Source: Oscillospiraceae bacterium (lineage in GTDB: Bacteria; Bacillota_A; Clostridia; Oscillospirales; Oscillospiraceae). From it: a stretch of DNA of 64,000 nucleotides. The notes under the pieces are model-generated. The model did not search any database. It worked only from the letters and a program-made list of their open reading frames with translations, and was not told the origin of the DNA. The number at the start of each line of letters is the position of its first letter. Position 1 is the stretch's first letter. Below, one piece after another: positions 21,917-30,581 of this stretch. Location of the stretch: contig JAFUES010000035.1 in the NCBI GenBank assembly GCA_017470325.1, forward strand, positions 124,001 through 188,000, written 5' to 3'. The position numbers were made by a program, and so were the translations under genes.

Positions 21917-24900
21917 TATGGAAGGTCTTGAATTTCAAATTCAAGCCAACTCTGACGGTGCAGTAAAAAGTGTAGACGCTTTGACAAATAGCCTTGGTAG
22001 GCTGAAAAACGCCACAAAAGGCTTGCAGGGTTTGTCCAATGCTTCTGACAAACTGGGAAAGTTAAATCAAGCCCTTGCCGGGTTCCACACTGACGCACTG
22101 GAAAAACTGGGTAATGCTTTGTCCGCTATGAATGGTGCGAAGATTTCTTCCACTATCCCAAAGCGGATAGCTGAAATTGCTACGGCAAGCAAGTCTCTGT
22201 CTGATGACGATGTTGACCGCCTTGAGAGAATGGCAAATGCGATTTCTTCTATTGGTGCTGCGGGTAATGTTAAATTACCTAACCTGCAAACGCCTAACGT
22301 GACCGGGAACCCGGCTGACGCTGCGGCGCAGGGAGCGCAGGACAGCGGTATTGGACAGGCGGCAAGCGAAACACAGCAGTTGAGTGACGCATTATCCCAG
22401 GCTACGGGACGTAGCAATATCCTCAAGTCTGTCTTGAGTGGTATCGGCGGTGTGTTCAGTAAGGGGTTCCATACTGGCGTAGGTGTTTTGAAGAAACTTG
22501 GTTCTGGACTGTCTACTGTAGCGTCCGGGGCAAAGAAAGCCTACAACGCCATGATGTACATTCCTCATGCCGTTACTTCCAAACTGATAGGAAGTATCAA
22601 GCAGGCTACTTCCAGTCTGGGAGGGTTATTCGGTCATCTAAAGCGTATTGCCATGTATCGGGCTATCCGTGCGGCTATTGCCGCTTTTACGCAGGGGTTA
22701 AAGGAAGGTATCAATAACCTTTACAACTACAGCGCACTCATGGATGGTCAATTCGCAGGCAGTATGGACAGACTGGCTACAAGCGCACAGTATCTTAAAA
22801 ACTCTCTGGGTGCTATGGCTGCGCCCATAATCAACGCACTTGCCCCGGCAATCGACTTCCTCATTGATAAGATTGCTGCCCTTCTGAACATGATAAATAT
22901 GCTTATCTCCCGGCTGACGGGCAAAAGCACATTTACCGCTGCGAAGAAGGTAGCTGCTGCCTATGGCGGTGCGGCTGACGCTGCGGCAGGTTCCGCAAAG
23001 AAAGCCATTGACAAAATCAAGTCCTACACCGTGGGTATTGATGAACTCAATATCATCCAGGACAACCCCGACAACGGTTCTGGTGGCGGTGGCGGCGGGG
23101 GTGGTGGAACTGACTACGGTTCCATGTTTGAGGAACTCCCGATTGATAAGAATATCAGTGATTTTGCGGACAAGCTGAAAGAAGCCTTTGACAATGCTGA
23201 CTGGAAAACTCTTGGCACTCTCCTTGGCGAGAAGGTCAATGAGATTGTGGATAGCATTGACTGGGGCGGTATTGGACACAAGGTAGGCTTTGCGCTGAAC
23301 GGTGCTATTCAGACTGCGTACTGGTTCCTTGATACGGTGAATTTCACCAACATAGGTAGCCGTATTGCAGAGTTCCTTAACGGGGCATTGGAAGAAATTG
23401 ATTTCAGTTACATAGGCAGACTTCTGGTAAAGAAGATGACTGTTATATGGGACATGATAATCGGGTTCTTCACAACGCTTGACTGGGGACTGGTAGCACA
23501 GAAAATCAGTGAGTTTGTCAAGGGTATCTTTGACGAGTTCACGAAGTGGCTGAATAGCCATGACTGGGCTGAACTTGGTTCCCTTCTGTGGGAGAAGATA
23601 AAGGACTTTGTTTCCAATATCGACTACGCAGGTATCGCAACCAGTTTCTTCACCTTCCTGGGAACTGCCATAAGGTCTGCTGCCCTGTTTATCGGAAACT
23701 TCATTGGTGGCATTGCACAAGACATAGCCAACTGGTGGAATGAGGATATTAAGGGTGCGGATTTCGGAGAAACCGTAAGCAACCTCTGGAACGCTTTTAA
23801 GAAAGCCCTGGGGAATATCGGTAAATGGGTATGGAACAACATTATTGACCCGTTCATGTCTGCCCTTCTGGGTGAGAAATGGGACGATGTGAAAGAAGTT
23901 GGTTCCAATATCTGGGGCAAGGTCAAAGAAGGTTGGGACGCTGTTTGCAAACTGGCAGGCAACATAGGACAGTTTTTTGTGAACGTCAAGAATGACGCTG
24001 CAACGTGGTGGGCTAACACTAAACAGTGGTGGGCTAACAAGGTTGGTAAGGTACAAGAGTTCTGGACGGGAGTGAAAAACTCCGCTACTGACTGGTGGAA
24101 CAACGTCAAGTCCTGGTGGAGCGGCAAGGTTGGCAAGGTGAAGGAATTTACCACTGCCGTAACCAATCAAGCGTCTACATGGTGGGCTAACACAAAAACG
24201 TGGTGGAGCCAAAAGGTAGGTAAAGTTAAAGAGTTCTGGACTTGGGTAACCAACCAGGCAGGGTCTTGGTGGTCTGACGTGAAGTCCTGGTGGTCTGGCA
24301 AAGTAGGCAAGGTCAAAGAGTTCTGGACGTGGGTGACCAATCAATCCGCTTCCTGGTGGAGTGATGTAAAAACCTGGTGGTCTGGCAAGGTTGGCAAGGT
24401 TAAGGAATTTTGGACTTGGGTTACCAACCAGTCTGCTTCCTGGTGGTCTGATGTAAAGACGTGGTGGAGTGGCAAGGTTGGTAAAGTCAAGGAGTTCTGG
24501 ACTTGGGTAACTAATCAAAGCGCACAGTGGTGGTCTGATGTAAAGACCTGGTGGAGCGGTAAGGTTGGACAGGTTCAGAAATTCACTACCGATGTCAAGA
24601 ATGAAGCGTCCACCTGGTGGTCTAACTGTAAGTCCTATTGGTCTGGCGTAGTTGGCATGGTTCAGAAGTTCACTACAGCAGTGGTGAATGACAGTGCTAC
24701 TTGGTGGAGCAACGTCAAAACCTGGTGGTCTGGCAAGGTAGGAGCCGTGCAGTCTTTCACAGTAGGTGTGGTCAACTCCGCAAGTCAGTGGTGGTCTGAT
24801 GTAAAGACCTGGTGGAGCAATGCTGTAGGCACTCTCTGGACTACGCTTGGTATCAAGCTGCCGCACGTTACTGTAAGTTGGTACAAAGACCCGATTTTCG

Positions 24901-25301
24901 GTAAAGTTGACCTCCCGTCCTTCTCTGTAGAGTGGTATGCACAGGGTGGTATTCTGGACGGCGCACAACTCTTTGGAATGTTAGGTAATAACTTCCTGGG
25001 TGGCGGCGAAGCAGGAGCCGAAGCGGTACTGCCGCTTGAGCGGCATACAGAGTGGATGGACACCATTGCCGAAAAGGTAAAGGACATTCTGCCGGGTGAC
25101 AGTGGTGACGGCGAAACCTCTGGTGTACGAAGGGTCATTGAACATCTTGAAGCCCTGGAAAGCAGTATTGACCGTATGGCTGCTGACATGAAGCGGCAGG
25201 CTGACAAGTCTGAAAAGACTACGGTACAGATAGGTAACAAGACCGTGCGTGACGCTGTGGTGACACAGGAAAAGGCTGACGGTTACAGGTTCACGAAGTA
25301 A
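21906..25301 (+). CDS. Tape measure protein (1131 aa)
   Basis: The longest prophage gene; it sets tail length and is ejected with DNA. The N-terminal part is Ala/Ser-rich coiled helix. Hydrophobic segments lie near residues 230-345 (for example AAIAAFTQGLKEGINNLY), then comes a Gly-rich hinge at about 395-405. A middle region has repeats of a DWG/DWAELG type. Residues 686-975 are ten Trp-rich repeats, and the end contains LPHVTVSWYKDP and a helical tail. AGGAGG-like GGAGGGG is ten bases upstream. A tail of roughly 170 nm would follow from the usual 1.5 angstrom per residue rule; this is inference. Confidence 0.88.
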   Translation: MAVDMEGLEFQIQANSDGAVKSVDALTNSLGRLKNATKGLQGLSNASDKLGKLNQALAGFHTDALEKLGNALSAMNGAKISSTIPKRIAEIATASKSLSDDDVDRLERMANAISSIGAAGNVKLPNLQTPNVTGNPADAAAQGAQDSGIGQAASETQQLSDALSQATGRSNILKSVLSGIGGVFSKGFHTGVGVLKKLGSGLSTVASGAKKAYNAMMYIPHAVTSKLIGSIKQATSSLGGLFGHLKRIAMYRAIRAAIAAFTQGLKEGINNLYNYSALMDGQFAGSMDRLATSAQYLKNSLGAMAAPIINALAPAIDFLIDKIAALLNMINMLISRLTGKSTFTAAKKVAAAYGGAADAAAGSAKKAIDKIKSYTVGIDELNIIQDNPDNGSGGGGGGGGGTDYGSMFEELPIDKNISDFADKLKEAFDNADWKTLGTLLGEKVNEIVDSIDWGGIGHKVGFALNGAIQTAYWFLDTVNFTNIGSRIAEFLNGALEEIDFSYIGRLLVKKMTVIWDMIIGFFTTLDWGLVAQKISEFVKGIFDEFTKWLNSHDWAELGSLLWEKIKDFVSNIDYAGIATSFFTFLGTAIRSAALFIGNFIGGIAQDIANWWNEDIKGADFGETVSNLWNAFKKALGNIGKWVWNNIIDPFMSALLGEKWDDVKEVGSNIWGKVKEGWDAVCKLAGNIGQFFVNVKNDAATWWANTKQWWANKVGKVQEFWTGVKNSATDWWNNVKSWWSGKVGKVKEFTTAVTNQASTWWANTKTWWSQKVGKVKEFWTWVTNQAGSWWSDVKSWWSGKVGKVKEFWTWVTNQSASWWSDVKTWWSGKVGKVKEFWTWVTNQSASWWSDVKTWWSGKVGKVKEFWTWVTNQSAQWWSDVKTWWSGKVGQVQKFTTDVKNEASTWWSNCKSYWSGVVGMVQKFTTAVVNDSATWWSNVKTWWSGKVGAVQSFTVGVVNSASQWWSDVKTWWSNAVGTLWTTLGIKLPHVTVSWYKDPIFGKVDLPSFSVEWYAQGGILDGAQLFGMLGNNFLGGGEAGAEAVLPLERHTEWMDTIAEKVKDILPGDSGDGETSGVRRVIEHLEALESSIDRMAADMKRQADKSEKTTVQIGNKTVRDAVVTQEKADGYRFTK
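23961..24830 (+). repeat. Ten 87-bp (29-residue) Trp-rich repeats in the tape measure gene
   Basis: Ten contiguous units follow the pattern KVKEFWTWVTNQSxSWWSDV then KTWWSGKVG. Units 4-7 are nearly identical; the outer units have drifted (FTTAVVND, FTVGVVNS). The DNA copies of the middle units differ mainly at third positions, so the array is under protein-level selection rather than freshly duplicated. Each unit has two WW pairs. Confidence 0.9.
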
Positions 25302-25316
25302 AGGAGGGACGGAACA

Positions 25317-25688
25317 ATGGCATATCTGAAAATCAACGGTTATGAGTGTCCGTCCCCCAAACGTGGGCTTGAACCCATAGTCACTACCATAGTTGACGCA
25401 GGACGTGACGCAAACGGTACAGTGGTTGGACAGCGCATTGGACGTGACCAATACAAGCTGAATAACCTTGAATGGTCTTGGCTGACGGCGGCGCAGTGGA
25501 GCCAGATATTGAGACTCTTAAGCAACTTCTTTGTCTACGTCACCTTCCCAGACCCGGTAACCAATTCTCCTATCACCATTAAGATGTACCCCGGTGACAG
25601 GACGGCAGAACCTTATTACGTGGATGATGACGGGAATCCGACACATTACCGTAACTGCCGTGTGAACTTGATTGACGTAGGGGAGTGA
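25317..25688 (+). CDS. Tail tip protein after the tape measure (123 aa)
   Basis: Starts 16 bases after the tape measure stop with AAGGAGGGA upstream. The protein is mostly beta (YLKINGYECPSPKRGLEPI; FVYVTFPDPVTNSPITIKM) with a short helix LTAAQWSQILRLLSN. The position is that of a distal tail component, but it is shorter than typical Dit proteins. No exact family recognised. Confidence 0.6.
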   Translation: MAYLKINGYECPSPKRGLEPIVTTIVDAGRDANGTVVGQRIGRDQYKLNNLEWSWLTAAQWSQILRLLSNFFVYVTFPDPVTNSPITIKMYPGDRTAEPYYVDDDGNPTHYRNCRVNLIDVGE

Positions 25689-25692
25689 TTTT

Positions 25693-27915
25693 ATGCAGAA
25701 GGTATCTAAAGAGTATAAAGCAAGCATGAAAGACTCCCTCCGGGAGAGAGCATACATAATGCTCTCTTTCGGGTTGGTCAATCAAGAGATACAGGCAAAG
25801 GCAAGCATTGAGGGCGGTTCCTACGCCTACTACTCCAACAAGAGCAATCTGTTTGGGAAGATGAATGATGATACAGTTTATGCCACACTGGAACAGGATT
25901 TCACGAAGGTAGACGGGTCTATGTTCTTTCTTCCCCGCAGGAACGCTTCTGACGCTTACTACAATACAGGTCTGGTGAGTCAGAACCTTTTGTCCGCAGG
26001 GCGGTTTTCGTTGACTATCAACTTCAACACCCTGCCTACTGACTTCCGGGGTATCACAATTAACTTTGGTGAGAACTACCCCGTAGACTTTGACATAGCA
26101 AGTGACCAGGGGCAAGTAGTGGAGTTCAGAGACAATGACCTTGCCGAATTTACTACGGAGGAAGTTTTCTACAACGCAAAGAAGCTGACGCTGACGTTCT
26201 ACACCATGAAGAACCCCCAAAGCAGGCTGCGTATCTACTCTATCCGCTTTGGCTACGGTCTGGTTTACTACAATGACAGTGTTATGGCTTCCTCCCTGGA
26301 AAGCTACGTATCTCCTATAGGAGCAGACATACCGCAGATTGATTTCACGGTGACGCTGAAAAACTATGATAAGTATTTCAACGTGGACAACCCCAGGTCT
26401 GCTATCAACTTCCTTGAGACTGGACAGGAAATGGATATTTACTACGGGTATCAGTTACCAGAGTCCGGGGAAATTGAGTGGATAAGGGGTAACCACCTTC
26501 TCTGTTCCGAATGGGAGTCTGATGACTATACCGCTACAATCCGTTGTCAAGATGTTTTCCGCAACATGGACACGGAATACTACCGGGGAATGTATCTCCC
26601 GGCAGGCAGGTCTTACTATGACCTGGCGGTTGAAATACTGCGGGACGCAGGTGTGAGTGAATACTATATTGACCCCCGCTTGAAGTCCCTGTACACGAAG
26701 AACCCCCTCCCACGGGTGCAGCACAAGGAAGCCTTGCAGATTATAGCCAACGCTTGCCGCTGTGTGCTTCTGCAATCCCGTACCGGGGTAATTCAGATTA
26801 AGTCCAACTTCAACCCGCCTGCTTCCATAAGCAGTAATGGTGAAGCCCCGTATTCCAACGTGGCAAACGCTATGAACAGTGGGACGAAGGACGAGTACGG
26901 TTCCTTTGCTACGAACTATACGGTTGTGGACAGTGGTATGCACTTCTTACCCAGAAGCACGGCGGGCAAGACCTTCAACACGGGCTTTGTCTCTGCGGCA
27001 CAGTCTGACGCAAACGGAAAGTTCGCAACCAACCCGGTACTGACCGTGGTACAGGAAGCAATCTGTATGTACTACGGTATCAAACTTGAGTTCGGTCATG
27101 CCCTTCCCTCCGGGATTGTGGTGAGAACCTACAACACAGGCGCATTGGTGGATGAATATGAGGTTGAGGATGAGATAACAAAGAACATGGTTATCCTCCA
27201 TGACTTTGATGACTTTGACACCATGCAGATTGAGTTTACCGGGACGCAGGAGCCGTACAACAGAATTGTTCTGAACTACTTTGCCTTTGGCGAAGTCACG
27301 AACTTCACGATGGAGAAGTGCGACATGACTTCTTCTCCGACTGCGATTAAGCAGGAGGTTGTCAAAGAGGTTGTGGTTCCCTGCTACGGTTACCAGACAG
27401 GTAATTCAGAGGAATGTCTTATCAGTGAAGAAGTGGAAGTTACCAGTGGGGACGTTATGACATTCTACATGGGTGCTGCGTCCTATGGGTACAGAACAAC
27501 TTTGGACGCTGTAGCAACGGGTGTGACTATCGTAGCGTGGGGCAATTATTACATTACGGTGCGGTTCACCCAGACAGGAACTTTCCAGTTTGAAACCTGG
27601 GGCTATCGCTACAGGATAGTGGAGAGACTTGCTACGGTCAAACTCCGTGAGAGGGGCAAGACCGTGAAGTGGGAAAACCCGCTTATGTCTGATATGACGA
27701 TGGCACAAGACCTGGCACAGTGGATAGCGGACTACTACTCCGCAGGCATTGAGTATGAGTACACCACAAGGGGTAACCCGGAGATTGATGTGAATGACAT
27801 TGTGTACCAGGAAAATGAGTTCCGTGACAACATGAAGGTGACGATTTACCGGGCAACGCTCAACTTCAACCAGTCTTTTTCTGGGAAAATTACAGCCCGG
27901 AGAGTGGAGGGTTGA
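25693..27915 (+). CDS. Large tail tip/baseplate protein, Tal-like (740 aa)
   Basis: It follows the distal tail gene and precedes the small baseplate genes, the place of the tail-associated hub. A gp27-like fold is suggested at about residues 205-370 (IPQIDFTVTLKNYDKYFN, ESDDYTATIRCQDVF, LLQSRTGVIQIKSN). Two related stretches of about 130 residues, opening with VDGSMFFLPRR...NTGLVSQ (near 75) and VDSGMHFLPRS...NTGFVS (near 412), look like a duplicated beta-sandwich inserted before and after the hub region. These may bind sugars. Start has no strong site; ATG 25,693 follows GGGGAG. Confidence 0.68.
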   Translation: MQKVSKEYKASMKDSLRERAYIMLSFGLVNQEIQAKASIEGGSYAYYSNKSNLFGKMNDDTVYATLEQDFTKVDGSMFFLPRRNASDAYYNTGLVSQNLLSAGRFSLTINFNTLPTDFRGITINFGENYPVDFDIASDQGQVVEFRDNDLAEFTTEEVFYNAKKLTLTFYTMKNPQSRLRIYSIRFGYGLVYYNDSVMASSLESYVSPIGADIPQIDFTVTLKNYDKYFNVDNPRSAINFLETGQEMDIYYGYQLPESGEIEWIRGNHLLCSEWESDDYTATIRCQDVFRNMDTEYYRGMYLPAGRSYYDLAVEILRDAGVSEYYIDPRLKSLYTKNPLPRVQHKEALQIIANACRCVLLQSRTGVIQIKSNFNPPASISSNGEAPYSNVANAMNSGTKDEYGSFATNYTVVDSGMHFLPRSTAGKTFNTGFVSAAQSDANGKFATNPVLTVVQEAICMYYGIKLEFGHALPSGIVVRTYNTGALVDEYEVEDEITKNMVILHDFDDFDTMQIEFTGTQEPYNRIVLNYFAFGEVTNFTMEKCDMTSSPTAIKQEVVKEVVVPCYGYQTGNSEECLISEEVEVTSGDVMTFYMGAASYGYRTTLDAVATGVTIVAWGNYYITVRFTQTGTFQFETWGYRYRIVERLATVKLRERGKTVKWENPLMSDMTMAQDLAQWIADYYSAGIEYEYTTRGNPEIDVNDIVYQENEFRDNMKVTIYRATLNFNQSFSGKITARRVEG

Positions 27916-27917
27916 TT

Positions 27918-28346
27918 ATGGCATGGGTAACACCTAAAACCGACTGGTACGGCGGTATAGACGCTGACGGGAACTACACGGGTGACAGGTTTAATGCTGC
28001 GGATTTCAACCGTATCAAGAACAACCTGCAATACCTCCGGGACTTGGCAATCAAACTCTATGACGAGTTCAGCATTGTGTCCCTGGGGACTGACCGTACA
28101 CCTGCTGATTATTTCTACGCTGACGAGATTAACCAGTTGGAAGAAAACTTGAACACCATTAACTCCAACACTCTAAAGAGGTCTTACGGGTCTACCCCCT
28201 CTTATAACGATAACGGCAACACTATGGACTTCAATGAACTCAATCGTTTGGAGGGAGCAATCCTTGACCTGTATGACCGTCTTAATAATCAGAGTGAAGG
28301 AAGGAGGATGTTTACATGGAATTTCGGAATGAAAGGAGGGTTCTAA
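27918..28346 (+). CDS. Minor tail/baseplate protein (142 aa)
   Basis: ATG 27,918 lies just after the previous stop, with GGAGGG upstream. The protein begins MAWVTPKTDWYGG and contains FNAADFNRIKNNLQYLRDLA, a pattern frequent in small baseplate proteins of clostridial phages, followed by a second helical repeat (MDFNELNRLEGAILDLYDRL). Both segments have FNxxxFNRI/L, a likely internal duplication. Confidence 0.6.
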   Translation: MAWVTPKTDWYGGIDADGNYTGDRFNAADFNRIKNNLQYLRDLAIKLYDEFSIVSLGTDRTPADYFYADEINQLEENLNTINSNTLKRSYGSTPSYNDNGNTMDFNELNRLEGAILDLYDRLNNQSEGRRMFTWNFGMKGGF

Positions 28347-28973
28347 ATGGCTTGGGAACTGTTACCAGTTGACTACACAGACGCAGTATGGAGTGGTCTA
28401 AAAAGGTACAACGAGATTACCAATGAGGACGGTACTGTTTCGTTCCAGGACGTGACCCAGTACAGTCAGAGAGAAAAATCTTTCTTTGGCGCACGGGACG
28501 CTAACCGCATGAACGAAGCCCTCAACACCATTATGAACATGGTGAACAACGGTACAGACCTGTATCAAGCGTTCCAGAACTACTTTGCTGCACAGAAGGT
28601 CTTGTTTCAGCAGACGGTGGATGAAACTGAAAGCGGCTTTGACCAGTATGTGGAGCAGTTGGAACAGGACGGTGACGCTGCGATTGCCGCCATTAAGACT
28701 GACTACCGGGCAGAGATTACCCAGTATGAGTCTCAACAGGAACAGGTATTCAATGCGTGGTTTGAAGCAGTCCGTGGCAAGCTGAACCAGGACGCTGCGG
28801 GGGAACTGCTGAACTACTGTGAAGCCCTGGACGCACGTTTGGCTGAACTGGAAGGTATGGTCTACAGCAATCAGTATGTAGCCATGATTGCGGACGAAGC
28901 GGAGGAAGAAGGAGTCCTGGTTGATGATGACGGCTACGCTATTCTTGGAGAATGGATTTATAAGGAGGTATAA
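28347..28973 (+). CDS. Baseplate/tail fibre protein with coiled coil (208 aa)
   Basis: The N terminus (MAWELLPVDYTDAVWSG) resembles the preceding protein. Residues 85-165 form a long acidic coiled coil (QTVDETESGFDQYVEQLEQD onwards), and the end is compact. Such proteins attach receptor-binding proteins to the tail tip. It ends three bases before the DGR target gene, its natural partner. Confidence 0.6.
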   Translation: MAWELLPVDYTDAVWSGLKRYNEITNEDGTVSFQDVTQYSQREKSFFGARDANRMNEALNTIMNMVNNGTDLYQAFQNYFAAQKVLFQQTVDETESGFDQYVEQLEQDGDAAIAAIKTDYRAEITQYESQQEQVFNAWFEAVRGKLNQDAAGELLNYCEALDARLAELEGMVYSNQYVAMIADEAEEEGVLVDDDGYAILGEWIYKEV

Positions 28974-28976
28974 ACA

Positions 28977-29852
28977 ATGTTGAGTAGAAAATTCTCTGAC
29001 TATCTGGAAACGCTTACCTGTGAAGATACAGGTATGCTCCTGTACCATGACGGGAACGGAGTGAAGCGCATTTCTATTGAAACTCTCAAGAGTGACCTGC
29101 GGGCAACGGAAGCCGCCCTGGATAAAATTCTGACGGCAATTTCCTTCCCCGGTGCGGGAGCGCACAACGGTATCTACCGTGGCAAGAACCTGGGTACGTC
29201 CGTAACTGCTGAACAGTGGGCGGCTATCAATGCGGGTACTTTTGATGACCTGTACATTGGTGACTACTGGGTGATTAACGGTGTGAACTGGCGCATTGCT
29301 GCGTTTGATTACTACCTTAACACGGGTGACACCAACTGCACCACTCACCATGTGGTCATTGTCCCGGACACCTGCCTGGGTGAGAACAAGCAGATGAACA
29401 CCAGTAATGTGACCACTGACGGCTACACTGGTTCTGCCATGTACAAGACCAACCTTGCTGACGCAAAGACCATTATCAACAATGCGTTTGGGTCTGGACA
29501 TATTCTGAACCATAGGCAGTATCTTACTACCACGGTTGCGAATGGTAGACCGTCTGCGGGTTCCTGGTTTGACAGCACTGTGGAACTGATGAATGAGCAG
29601 AATGTGTATGGCGGTAAGTTCTTTGCGCCTACTTCTGACGGTTCTACCGTGCCTGCACTGTACACCATTGATAAGAGTCAGTTCCCGTTGTTCGCACTGG
29701 AACCGTCCCGTATCACGAACAGGGCTACTTACTGGTTAAGGGACGTAGTGTCCGCTGCCAATTTCGCCGGCGTCAATGGCCACGGTAATGCGGGCTACGA
29801 CAGCGCTTCTGCCTCTCGTGGGGTGCGTCCCGCTTTCTCTATTAAATCCTAA
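28977..29852 (+). CDS. DGR target: variable tail-tip receptor-binding protein (291 aa)
   Basis: The C-terminal half looks like the C-type-lectin-like (formylglycine/DUF6273) fold used by DGR targets: IGDYWVINGVNWRIAAFDYY near residue 97 and YWLRDVVSAANFAG near 252. It ends in GVRPAFSIKS. Residues 259-287 are encoded by the variable repeat. Compared with the template, nine residues differ (Asn to Gly, His, Asp, Ser, Ala or Arg; one Asp to Ala). It lies at the end of the tail genes, so it is the expected tip adhesin whose surface the retroelement diversifies. AGGAGG is eight bases upstream. Confidence 0.88.
   Translation: MLSRKFSDYLETLTCEDTGMLLYHDGNGVKRISIETLKSDLRATEAALDKILTAISFPGAGAHNGIYRGKNLGTSVTAEQWAAINAGTFDDLYIGDYWVINGVNWRIAAFDYYLNTGDTNCTTHHVVIVPDTCLGENKQMNTSNVTTDGYTGSAMYKTNLADAKTIINNAFGSGHILNHRQYLTTTVANGRPSAGSWFDSTVELMNEQNVYGGKFFAPTSDGSTVPALYTIDKSQFPLFALEPSRITNRATYWLRDVVSAANFAGVNGHGNAGYDSASASRGVRPAFSIKS
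29750..29837 (+). repeat. DGR variable repeat (VR)
   Basis: An 88-base match to the TR at 30,429-30,516 with 14 differences. All 14 fall on template adenines (10 A to G, 4 A to C, no A to T), while the other 10 adenines and all 64 non-adenine positions are unchanged. The last bases (TGGGGTGCGTCCCG) before the variable final codon are G/C-rich and would act as initiation of mutagenic homing site. Confidence 0.95.
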
Positions 29853-29861
29853 ATCTTAAAT

Positions 29862-29884
29862 CTGCACCCCCTTGTGGGGTGCAG
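29862..29884 (+). other. Perfect hairpin downstream of VR (DGR target-recognition hairpin)
   Basis: CTGCACCCC (29,862-29,870), loop CTTGT, GGGGTGCAG (29,876-29,884): nine perfect pairs, 25 bases after the VR end and 9 bases after the target stop. No T-run follows, so it is a poor terminator. Known phage DGRs have a DNA hairpin/cruciform of this size at this place, which raises homing efficiency. Confidence 0.75.
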
Positions 29885-29898
29885 GGGAGGTATCAAGT

Positions 29899-30531
29899 AT
29901 GTCTGTTCTGAAAAGCAAACGGAAAGCGTCACAGTTTGAGGTTTTCCACCAACTGACGAAGTTGAGGAAGGACATTACCGACTTGCTACTGCGGGATTTC
30001 GGTTACAGTTATGAAAAGTGTGACAAGAAACTGAAAAAGGCTTTCGGCGGCAGGACGTATGACCAGTTGACCGAAGCTGAACGCCTGCGGTATGACCGTA
30101 TGAAACAGAAATGGGAAGCGTTTGACGATTGGTTCATCTATGACCAGAGACAGGTCATTGTGGACTGTCTGCGGGAGATTACGAAGGAAGTCTATGTGGC
30201 AAACAGTATCTACCCTACCTGTATGGAAGAACTGATTGAGCGCAGGCTTCACCAGGACAATGCCATTGGACAGTGCTACAGACTGGTACAGGAACTTCAA
30301 TACGCCATAGAAACGCTACCTGTAGACGTGAACACCTTTACCCAGTTTGGTAATGCAATTCAGACGGAGATTAACTTGATTAAGGGTTGGAGAAAGGCTG
30401 ACAACAAATTCAAAGGGGCAATCTCTACGTCCGCTGCCAATTTCGCCAACGTCAATAACAACGGTAATGCGAACTACAACAACGCTTCTAACTCTAATGG
30501 GGTGCGTCCCGATTTCGATAACCCGGTTTAA
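29899..30531 (+). CDS. avd: Avd-like DGR accessory protein, with TR-encoded tail (210 aa)
   Basis: ATG 29,899 follows AGGGGAGG by eight bases. Residues 1-175 are four long charged helices (for example SQFEVFHQLTKLRKDITDLL, DWFIYDQRQVIVDCLREI, RLVQELQYAIETL), the four-helix-bundle pattern of Avd, which binds the RT and template RNA. The frame runs on without a stop through the whole TR, adding an Asn-rich tail (NVNNNGNANYNNASNSNG) that mirrors the target's C terminus. Whether this tail is made is unknown. Between target and RT, this is the usual avd position. Confidence 0.75.
   Translation: MSVLKSKRKASQFEVFHQLTKLRKDITDLLLRDFGYSYEKCDKKLKKAFGGRTYDQLTEAERLRYDRMKQKWEAFDDWFIYDQRQVIVDCLREITKEVYVANSIYPTCMEELIERRLHQDNAIGQCYRLVQELQYAIETLPVDVNTFTQFGNAIQTEINLIKGWRKADNKFKGAISTSAANFANVNNNGNANYNNASNSNGVRPDFDNPV
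30429..30516 (+). repeat. DGR template repeat (TR)
   Basis: Eighty-eight bases with 24 adenines, many as AAC codons, whose RNA copy serves as template for error-prone cDNA synthesis. It has the reading frame of the target and lies inside the 3' end of the avd frame, 66 bases before the RT start. An ACCCGG/CCGGGT stem (30,521/30,548) follows it and may shape the template RNA. Confidence 0.93.
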
Positions 30532-30581
30532 TAGCCACTTGAGCGTTCCGGGTATAGAGAAAGGAGAGATTGTCCTTCCTT

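Noticed and set aside
23961..24830. Regular 87-bp repeats considered as a CRISPR array or satellite.
   Set aside because: Units are contiguous without spacers, coding and in frame, and encode a tape measure repeat.
22698..24968. Long open frame of about 756 codons on the minus strand opposite the tape measure gene, with a Pro-rich repeat.
   Set aside because: It mirrors the Trp-rich repeats of the tape measure gene in the opposite frame, has no ribosome site and no family resemblance; it is a shadow of strong codon bias.
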